A stretch of DNA of 40,049 bases from a virus. Made by a program: the position numbers and the translations under genes. Each line of letters starts with the position of its first letter. Within the stretch, counting starts at the first letter, position 1. Where the stretch lies: positions 1 to 40,049 of IMG/VR virus record IMGVR_UViG_3300020442_003398; one strand, written 5' to 3'. The notes beneath the pieces were generated by a model. It saw only the letters and a list, made by a program, of their open reading frames with translations. It was not told the DNA's origin and ran no database searches. Positions 22,686 through 31,600 of the stretch are shown one piece after another.

Positions 22686-25600
22686 ATGGATATTTTAGAC
22701 GTAAACGATTTTACAAGCCAACTGCAAAAGTCGGTTAAGGATAATCTTACGCCTGAAATAACAAAAGTAAATGATCTTACAAAAGAATTTAAAAATTCTG
22801 TAATTGAAGGAAATTGGTCGGTTGCAATAGATTTAGTAGGAAGTGATAAAGTAAAAGAAATAAACACAGAACTTACAAGTAGTAGTGCATATTTTGAAAA
22901 AATTAAAAGTGAATCATCGTTAATTAATGAGCAATTAAATAAAGCAGTAAGTAAATCTGAGTTGAAAAACATCATTTCTGATAAGCAACTTGATTTAACT
23001 CAAAGAATTGCAAATGCAGGAAATTTGATAAAAGAATCAAACGAAGAAACTATACCATCTCTTCAAGCACAAATTCAACAAGAGCAAACCAAGTTATCGT
23101 TGCTTAATTTAAATGATTCAAACTATGCTTCTCAGTTAGAGACTGTAAATCAATTAGAAGAATCTCTTGTTCGTGAAAACGCACGAACTGCAAATTTAAT
23201 AGGTCAGCAACAAGCACTTACCAATTTAAAAGATGTAGAATTACAAAAATTGACGGACATAGTTAACGGCGGTGGTCAAATGTCTGCCATTTATACAAAA
23301 CTAGGTCAATATAGTAATGACTTAATAAAATCATCCGAGCAAAATTTACAAGTCAATATGGACTTACGAGATGTAATGTCTGAGATGGGTAATAATAAAA
23401 AAGAACTTATCGATGGTGCTAAAGATGTAATTGATGAATATACAGAAGGTTTAAGCAAAATAGGACAAGGAATTGAAAGTGCATTTTCTTCGTTACCTGT
23501 GGTTGGAGGAATGTTGTCTGCTATGGTAAAAGGACCACTTGAAGAAGCAACTAAAACTGCACAAGGAAAACTTAGAGATGCATTGATAAATTCGGGAGAT
23601 GCTACAAAGGCATTAACAGACGGAGTTTCTGCATTTGGTTCTGGTATAGCAAGTATCGGAAAATCAATTGGTGGTCTTTTGGTAAATCCAATATTTTTGA
23701 TAGTAGCAGCTTTTGGAGCATTTTTGATGTTACTTAAAAGTGCATACGATGAATTGGGTAAAATAGAAGAAGCCGGACGAGAGTTTAGATTTTCTATGGG
23801 AGCATCTGCTGAGTCTACTTTGCAAATGCGAGAAATGATAAAAGCAAATAGAGATCAATTTGCTGGATTTGGTGTATCAATCGAGGATTCAACAAAAGCA
23901 GCTTCTGCTCTTGGTGATGTATTTTCAAGTCACAATTATATACAAAAAGATACACTTGATACGGTTGTATTATTAGAAAAACAATTTGGTATAGCCGCTG
24001 AATCTTCTGCCAGTGCAATAAACAATGTAATGAAAATCGGAGGTGTATCAGCTGCACAAGCAACTAAAATAATAACACACGCAGGTTTAGTTGCACAAAA
24101 ACATGGTTTAAATTTTGCTAAAATTATGGACGATGTGGCTAATGCAGGTGATGATGTTTTATTGTTTTCCGGAGGTTCTGCTAAAAATCTTGCAAAAGCT
24201 GCGGTGGAAGCAAGAAAAATGGGAACTTCGATTGAAGAAATGGCAAGTGCCGCTGATAGTCTTTTGGATTTTGAAAGTAGCATTAATGCACAAATGTCTG
24301 CGAGTACAATGTTGGGAAGAAATATAAATCTCAATCGTTTACGAGAACTTGCATTAGCAGGTGATGCAGAAGGAATGGCAAAAGAACAATTACGATTATT
24401 AAAAGAACAAGGAGGAATTCGTAATTTAAATCGTTGGCAACAAAAATCACTTGCCGAAGCAATGGGTGTTGAACTAAGTACACTTTACAATTTAGAAAAA
24501 ACAGAACAACAACGGGTTCAAAGACAAGCAGATTTGGAAAAACTAGCAAAGGAAGGAAATAAAGATGCAATAAAACAGCTAGCTCTTCAAGAAAAGAAAG
24601 TTAAAGAAATACAAAAGTCTTCTTCTGAAATTCTTGCAGAAGAACTCCGAAAATCAGAGGAACTTGAGCAACAGACAGCAATGCAAAACAAAATGAATGA
24701 AGCAATGCTTGAGTTAAAACAAACTTTATTACCAGTTGTGCAAGATTTAATGCCAACATTTTTAAATATCGCAAAACTTCTTCCACCGATATTCAAAGGA
24801 ATCTCAGTTGCACTTGATTTCATAACTGCTCCGTTTCAATTAATTGTGGGATTACTAAATTCAATTCAAGATGGAGGAAAATCACTTTCAGATATGTTTA
24901 GTACAGATTTGGGTGGTATTTCAAAACTTCTTGTTGGTATTATTGGGGTGTTTATGATCGGTAAGAAATTACTAGGAGGATTTCCTAATATATTCACAGG
25001 TATTATTGATAAAATAAAAGGTGGATTTGGTGGAATAATGGACATGGTCAAAAGTCTCGGTGATGGAATTGGTAATACAATTAAAAATCTTTCAAAAGGT
25101 CTTGGTTCTGCACTCAATTACCTCGGAGCAGGAATCTCAGGTTTAGTTAAAAATATTGGTGACGGAATTGCTGGATTAGCAAAAGGAATCGGAAAGGGAA
25201 TTGGTGCAATATTTGATGGAATAGGAAAAGGAATTAAATCACTTGTTAGTAGTTTAGGAAAATTAAGTCCTGCTAATATGGCAAAAGCAGCGGTTGGTCT
25301 GTTATTACTTGCAGGTGCTATGTATGTATCAGCAAAAGCATTTCAAGAATTTGCAGTTGTTAGTTGGGAAGATATTGGAAAAGGAATTACTGGTATACTT
25401 GGATTGACAGGTGTTGCCTTATTATTATCAAAAGCATCTACTGCTATGATAAAAGGTGCAGTTGCAGTAGCATTGCTCGGTGCATCTTTAATTCCAGCTG
25501 CATATGCGTTTCAAATGTTTAATGAAGTTTCGTGGAAAGATGTTATATTTGGTGGAGTTGCAATTGGTATTCTAGCAGCTGCAGCGTTTGGGTTAGGAAT

Positions 25601-28600
25601 GATTATTGGACCAATAGCAATTGGAGCAGCTGCAATTGCTTTACTTGGTGCGTCAATAATTCCATTGGCATTTGCACTTAACTTAGCAGCTCCTGCTTTA
25701 GAATCATTTGGTAAAATATTTTTAGGATTTGCTTCTATAATGATAAAAGCACTTGAAGCAATAATAGGTGGAATTCTAAGTTTTGCAAAAATTGTCGGAG
25801 GTGTCATAATAAATGTAGTAAAATCTCTATCTGGAATAATTACTGCAATGGGAGATGCAATTGTTGGAGTTGTGACTGCAATTGGACAAGCAATTTCAGG
25901 TATAATCACAAGTATTGCAAATGGAATCGCAACGGTAATAGGATCAGTTTCTGGTGCTATTACTGCTATGGTTGATGACATAACTAGATTAAGTGAAATT
26001 GATGCAGTTAACTTAATAGCAGTTGCTGGAGGTATAGGAGCAGTTGGAGTTGCTCTTGCAAGTTTTGGAGTCGGTGGAGGAGTTGGAGCAGCTGCCTCGG
26101 GTGCAGGTAATGCAGTTGGTGCATTAGGAAATTCAATCGCAGGAGTATTTGGTGCAGACACAGACGAGTTAAATAAATCACCACTTCAAAAAATTCTTGA
26201 TTTCGCAAAAGAATCAGAATCAATTATATTGGTATCAGATAAAATTGATTCATTGTTAAATTCTTTTGATCGTCTTGCTGGTATGGAATCAATTTTAGAA
26301 ACAGCTGCTTCTGCATTACAAAAGTTTGGAGTTGCCTTGGCATCGTTTGGAGCAGGAAACGCGGCAGTTGGAATGGGAAATGCATTAGGGGCAATTGGAA
26401 ATAAAGTTGCTGGAATGTTTGGAGCAGATGTACCACAAGACCCAATTGATCAACTTATGGGATTTATTGATAAATTGGGTTCAGTAGATTTAAATGTAGA
26501 ATCACTTCAAATTCTAAGTGAATTAAACTTAGGAGGATTTCTAACTAACATAACTGATGATTTTGGTGATAAAATTGAAATGGTAAGTGAAGGAATGAGT
26601 GAAATCTTGGGAGTATTTGATAAAGTGAAACCATCGTCTGTCGTTTCGATGGAAAAAGTTTCAACTGGATTATCTACTTTGGTGGGAGGATTGGTTCGTT
26701 CGTTACCTAAATTAAAAACGAGTGACGCAAGAAGTTTAAAAGGTGTGGCAGATGCACTTGATGAATTTTTTGATGCTCTTGGTGATGTAAGTGCATCTAA
26801 AATAAAAGTCTTACCACAAATAGGTGTTGGAATAGTTCCTTTAATAAAAGATTTTGCTGAACTACCACTTGCTTCAATATCTGATGATGTAAGTTCTAAA
26901 ATGAATGACTTAGGAGATGGTATTTATCACTTCTTTAATGAACTTGAAGATGTGGATTTAGCAGTTTTACCTAACTTACCTACAATAAATGCAGGAATTA
27001 ATCCATTTATTACTGACTTCGCAAAAATTCCACTTGCATCAATTTCAGAAGATGTAAGTTCTATTATGAATAATATAGGAGATGGTATTTATCACTTCTT
27101 TGATGAACTAGCACCTACTGATCTGACTATTCTTCCAAAACTTACAACAATAACACAGGGATTAATACCATTCTTAAATGCATTTGGTCAAGTGAAATTA
27201 CCAGGTGAAGGTTTTGATACTATTTTAAAAGAACTAGGAAACGGAATTGAAGAATTTGCAGACTTCATAAATGACGGAGAGGCAGGAAAAATAAGTAAAT
27301 TCTTTAGAGATGCCGGAACTGCATTTCCTAGATTTGTTGATAGTATGGCAAATCTTGGAAGTGTCGGTGATGTAAGTATAGTAGGAAAATTAACTACATT
27401 GTCTGATATTTCAAATACACTTAATATAGATAATATTAACAAACTAAAAACATTCACATCTGGAATAGTTGATGCGATGAATTCATTTGCAGGAATACAA
27501 GACCCGGCAGTTGAAGCATTAAACGCAATTACAAGTGAGTTGTATATGTTGTGCGAAGTAATTGAAAAACTAGATGTTAGTAAGTTAAATCAATTAGAAA
27601 ATATAAACATAGGAGGTGTTCAAACTCCTATCAAAATTCCAGCAAGGAATCTACCACCTGCCGATCCGTTTATAGAAGGTAGTTTACCTGTCCGACCAAT
27701 GATTACAGACGGACCATCTCTCGCGGAAGTATTTGCAGTAGAACCACAACAACCTACTAAACCTGCGACAACTTCACTTGCAGAAGCATTTGCAGTGGAG
27801 GCACAAGCAACAACGACTACCGGAACTACTTCCCTTGCAGATGCGTTTGCAAATACTACAAAAACGGAAACGACTGATACTAAATACGAAATCTTTAAAG
27901 ATAGCATAACCAAGGAAATGGGTGATTTATCATCAGACCAATATGCTGAAAAACTCAAACTTTATATAAACACTAATAATGACTTGATACAAATGGGTCT
28001 TAACAGCCGTTATGGCACAGAACTTGATATAGATAAGTTTAGTCAGGAAAATAAATTCATGCAAAGAATGTTAGATGAAATTAATGCAGAAAAACCTATT
28101 ACTACCGAGAATGCGGAGGTAATTAAGGTTTCTCAAATACAAGGTGAGTTAATGTCAATGCCAGACTTAAATAATCAAATGCAATCAAACTTTGAAATGA
28201 TAGATTCAACTTCTACGCAACCCATTCCTCCAAGTTTTGATTTTGCTACGCAAAATACTTTACAAGCAACTGCTACTGCACCAACTAGTTTGATAACTAA
28301 AATTGCAGATTTTACGAGTAACTTATTACCTGACTTTAGTTTATTGGATTTATTTGCAGATGCAGACACTCCTACAACATCTAATAATATTGAACTAAGT
28401 GGTCTTGATACTATAAGTGTAAAGGGTCATAATGTGTTTGTTGAGGAGATTGCAAAGATAGTAAATAACGATACACCCACAACGGATGCAGAAAAAACTG
28501 AAGATAGTGCAAAGGTTGTAAAAAAATTAGATGAGTTGATTCTACTTATGAGAAGAGGTGGAATTTCTGTAAATATGGATGGAAGAAAAGTTTCACGTGC

Positions 28601-28625
28601 AGTGTCATCTGCAACTGATCAATAA
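22686..28625 (+). CDS. 29: Tail tape measure protein, T4 gp29-like position
   Basis: The 1979-aa protein occupies the tape measure position after the gp26-like gene. It has an N-terminal coiled-coil region (residues about 1-250), a strong hydrophobic helix near 330-356 (LVNPIFLIVAAFGAFLMLLK), and a second coiled region near 600-690. A Gly/Ile/Ala-rich hydrophobic middle (about 750-1130) includes GIGKGIGAIFDGIGKGI and AIGILAAAAFGLGMIIGP. Internal repeats lie near 1345-1490, and a low-complexity part has three SLA(E/D)xFA repeats near 1680-1730. T4 gp29 is 590 aa. With the usual ratio of about 0.15 nm per residue the tail could approach 300 nm, if the whole chain is extended. No peptidoglycan hydrolase domain was recognised. 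Confidence 0.88.
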   Translation: MDILDVNDFTSQLQKSVKDNLTPEITKVNDLTKEFKNSVIEGNWSVAIDLVGSDKVKEINTELTSSSAYFEKIKSESSLINEQLNKAVSKSELKNIISDKQLDLTQRIANAGNLIKESNEETIPSLQAQIQQEQTKLSLLNLNDSNYASQLETVNQLEESLVRENARTANLIGQQQALTNLKDVELQKLTDIVNGGGQMSAIYTKLGQYSNDLIKSSEQNLQVNMDLRDVMSEMGNNKKELIDGAKDVIDEYTEGLSKIGQGIESAFSSLPVVGGMLSAMVKGPLEEATKTAQGKLRDALINSGDATKALTDGVSAFGSGIASIGKSIGGLLVNPIFLIVAAFGAFLMLLKSAYDELGKIEEAGREFRFSMGASAESTLQMREMIKANRDQFAGFGVSIEDSTKAASALGDVFSSHNYIQKDTLDTVVLLEKQFGIAAESSASAINNVMKIGGVSAAQATKIITHAGLVAQKHGLNFAKIMDDVANAGDDVLLFSGGSAKNLAKAAVEARKMGTSIEEMASAADSLLDFESSINAQMSASTMLGRNINLNRLRELALAGDAEGMAKEQLRLLKEQGGIRNLNRWQQKSLAEAMGVELSTLYNLEKTEQQRVQRQADLEKLAKEGNKDAIKQLALQEKKVKEIQKSSSEILAEELRKSEELEQQTAMQNKMNEAMLELKQTLLPVVQDLMPTFLNIAKLLPPIFKGISVALDFITAPFQLIVGLLNSIQDGGKSLSDMFSTDLGGISKLLVGIIGVFMIGKKLLGGFPNIFTGIIDKIKGGFGGIMDMVKSLGDGIGNTIKNLSKGLGSALNYLGAGISGLVKNIGDGIAGLAKGIGKGIGAIFDGIGKGIKSLVSSLGKLSPANMAKAAVGLLLLAGAMYVSAKAFQEFAVVSWEDIGKGITGILGLTGVALLLSKASTAMIKGAVAVALLGASLIPAAYAFQMFNEVSWKDVIFGGVAIGILAAAAFGLGMIIGPIAIGAAAIALLGASIIPLAFALNLAAPALESFGKIFLGFASIMIKALEAIIGGILSFAKIVGGVIINVVKSLSGIITAMGDAIVGVVTAIGQAISGIITSIANGIATVIGSVSGAITAMVDDITRLSEIDAVNLIAVAGGIGAVGVALASFGVGGGVGAAASGAGNAVGALGNSIAGVFGADTDELNKSPLQKILDFAKESESIILVSDKIDSLLNSFDRLAGMESILETAASALQKFGVALASFGAGNAAVGMGNALGAIGNKVAGMFGADVPQDPIDQLMGFIDKLGSVDLNVESLQILSELNLGGFLTNITDDFGDKIEMVSEGMSEILGVFDKVKPSSVVSMEKVSTGLSTLVGGLVRSLPKLKTSDARSLKGVADALDEFFDALGDVSASKIKVLPQIGVGIVPLIKDFAELPLASISDDVSSKMNDLGDGIYHFFNELEDVDLAVLPNLPTINAGINPFITDFAKIPLASISEDVSSIMNNIGDGIYHFFDELAPTDLTILPKLTTITQGLIPFLNAFGQVKLPGEGFDTILKELGNGIEEFADFINDGEAGKISKFFRDAGTAFPRFVDSMANLGSVGDVSIVGKLTTLSDISNTLNIDNINKLKTFTSGIVDAMNSFAGIQDPAVEALNAITSELYMLCEVIEKLDVSKLNQLENINIGGVQTPIKIPARNLPPADPFIEGSLPVRPMITDGPSLAEVFAVEPQQPTKPATTSLAEAFAVEAQATTTTGTTSLADAFANTTKTETTDTKYEIFKDSITKEMGDLSSDQYAEKLKLYINTNNDLIQMGLNSRYGTELDIDKFSQENKFMQRMLDEINAEKPITTENAEVIKVSQIQGELMSMPDLNNQMQSNFEMIDSTSTQPIPPSFDFATQNTLQATATAPTSLITKIADFTSNLLPDFSLLDLFADADTPTTSNNIELSGLDTISVKGHNVFVEEIAKIVNNDTPTTDAEKTEDSAKVVKKLDELILLMRRGGISVNMDGRKVSRAVSSATDQ
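26735..27180 (+). repeat. Tandem repeats of about 55 residues in tape measure
   Basis: Two clear copies run PLASIS(D/E)DVSS, then GDGIYHFF(N/D)EL, a L-P-x-L segment and a GI/GL-x-PF stretch. A more diverged copy precedes them. Spacing is about 165 bases. Repeats in tape measures often mirror tail-length change by duplication. Confidence 0.75.
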
Positions 28626-28633
28626 AAAATGTT

Positions 28634-31600
28634 ATGATAAATAGTGCAATAGGACGAGTTGTAAAGGAATCAGTTAAAGGACTAACTGGAGTTGGTGGTA
28701 AGAATTTAACTAAACCTAAAAGTAAATTCAAATATGTGCCTTTTAGAGGCTCAAGTGATAGATTATCAATTTCTAAAAACGTAGAAAAAATCTATCAAGA
28801 CAACGGAACAATTTTTTGGACAGCTGAGAACGAAGAAGATGTGCCAAGGTGGTCGCATTACTACGATAAAGAAAAAGATCAAATGATTATGAACTGGTAC
28901 GGTAACACCGTTACTCGTATTGGAAATGAAGTTACCGATTCAGAACAAGTACAAAGACTTACAAAGTATCCCAACTTATCTCCTAGTTCAAATATAAAAG
29001 ATAAATCCGATAAAACTATAAAACCTTTAAAGAATGTGTACGCAAATCAAACACAAGGTCAACATGATGCTTTTAAAAGTGACATGGAGGCTGCCATGCA
29101 AAGAAATGGTATGAATTCTGTTGGGATGATAAATGATACAAAAAGAAAAGAAATCATAGACGCATATGCACAAGATAAAACTGAAAATGTAAAACCGTTT
29201 TTAACAAAGGGTCGTGGTGATAAGCAATCAAAATATGAAGATAATGCATCTAAACGATACGAGGATAGATACAAAAATAATCCAAAGTATTTACCTAAGA
29301 AAAAAATTCCAGATTATACATCTGGTCCAAGTATAAAGTATGATGAGTACAATTCACTTTATACATTAGATGAAAATACTGCTGATCTAAAAACCGAGTT
29401 TCAAACATGGAAAAATTGGGACTTCATTCCATTTACATTGCATGATATCGTAAATAGAAAATACCTTCCATTTAGATCATACATAAACTCTATAAGTGAT
29501 CAGTCCGATGCTGAATGGAATCAAATAAGATACATTGGTCGTGCAGATAATGTACAAATATATAATGGATTTTCTCGTATCGTATCTTTAGATTTTACAA
29601 CAGTTTGTTTTAGTGTAAAAGAACTTCATCCCATGTGGCAAAGAATAAATTATTTGGTTGGACTAACCAAACCAGCGGGATATACAACAGACGATCCACT
29701 ACTTGCTTCACCTCAAAATTCAAACTTTATTATTCCACCATTTTTGAAATTAAATCTAGGGGATATGTACAAAGAGCAACCTGTAGTGATGACATCCGTT
29801 GCATTGACGATACCACCAGAAGCATCGTGGGAATTGACATCGGATGTTGAAAACATGGATAATAATTACGAATATTTAAATGGTACATTTACTACTGAGA
29901 AAGATCAAAATATTCTTGTTGGTCATTATCCAAACATGGCTCAACTTTCTATATCTTTTAACTTTTTAGAAAAAAGATTACCCAAAACTACAAATCGTCA
30001 CTTTGGTCATTACAAGAGTGAAGATGAACCATTGAATGAATATATATTTGATGATGAAGGTAATCCGGAATTAGGTTTTAATTATAATTTAATACATCCC
30101 GATCCAGCAAATACGATTCGCAAGGAAGCAGAAGCAGAAGAAGGAACAGATATAGGACAGGATCCTGATCCGAATTCTACTGATCCTGATCCATTTCAAG
30201 GATTTGATAGTCCAGGATGTACCACATACCCACCCTCAAAGTATTACAGAAGTAGTTCTACTGGTAATTTAAAAACGAAAGAAGAATCACGTGTAGCAAG
30301 TGAACTAGAAACTTGGAAAGATTGTGCTTGTCAAGAAACTGCTAAAATGATGAATGAACAAAAAAGAGTTCGTGGTCAAGACGCAAAGAATACTTGTCAA
30401 TGGGATAAAGATGGAAAGTGCATTGAGACTGTTAATGGGAAAAAAGTACCAGATGGACTTAAATGCGTATACACAACTGAATTTAATGAAGAACCGGAAG
30501 AAGAGGAAGATGAAGATCAACCACCAAAATGTCCGTATCCGATTGGAGGTGAAAATGAAAAAGACGAAGACGGAAGGTTAATTGGATTCACACCATCTGA
30601 AAAAGAACTTGTTGATAAAAAAGAACCTGCGGTAATTTCAAAACTTAAAAAACGAAATCTTGCATATTGGATCAAAGATGTTGCTGATTTTATTGCACAT
30701 AAAATTGGAAAGGGTAAAATAGGAAATGGTCCATACACCTACCAAGATTCTGATTCAAAAGATAATCCACCTTTATCTAAAATAAGAAAAGTGTATAGTA
30801 GAAATGATGCGATTTTAATAGAGTTTGATGATAATGGAAATCCAATCTCTTACTCGGGACAAAAAGTTCCTGATGATATAAAAACGGATTTTAAAATTGA
30901 TTGTGATAAAGATGATATACAAGAAATAAGAGAGATTGCAGGAAATTATCAACCCGTTATTTATGTAGATGTAAATCAACCTTTTAAAATTCGTCTTGAT
31001 ACAACCGGTACAAATGCAATTACCAATTCAAACTACAATAATATAGGTGAAGTAAAAACACTTCTTGCAGATTTTGTTTCAAAACGAATGAACGATTCTT
31101 TTAGTGCAGATGGTAATGTCGGATCACGTGGAATTAAAAAATATGGTGATTTATCACGCAAAGAACACAAAGGAACTGTAATAGAAAAGGATGAACTTTA
31201 TTACATACCTTATGAAGAAGACCGTGATAAAATGATAAAAGGTCATAAAGTTTATCCAGGTACTGCTGATTATGTAAATTACGAAGTAAATAATGATGTT
31301 GCTGATCAATTAAAACTCGGAGATGGAAAAAAATATGCTGAACTTAAATTTGGATTTTATGCAATTGTAAGTAAAACAAAAAGAAAAATTTCTTCTTCTC
31401 CTGCTGATCAAAATATAGAAAATGAAATAGGTGATCATATTTTTGATTTTCTATGGGGTCTTAATGGAGAAACATTTAGTGGAGGTAGAGTATCAGAAGT
31501 TCCGGGTGCGGGTGGAGATGGTACAGAAATGAATACTGACCAGAAAAAAGCAGTAAAACTTGGTCGTGGTGGAACTCGTCTTCGTGAAATAGAAATTGAA

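Noticed and set aside
25511-26161. 216-codon minus-strand frame opposite the tape measure
   Set aside because: It is an Ala/Pro/Ile-rich shadow of the Gly/Ala-rich region of the tape measure, and all neighbouring genes are on the + strand.
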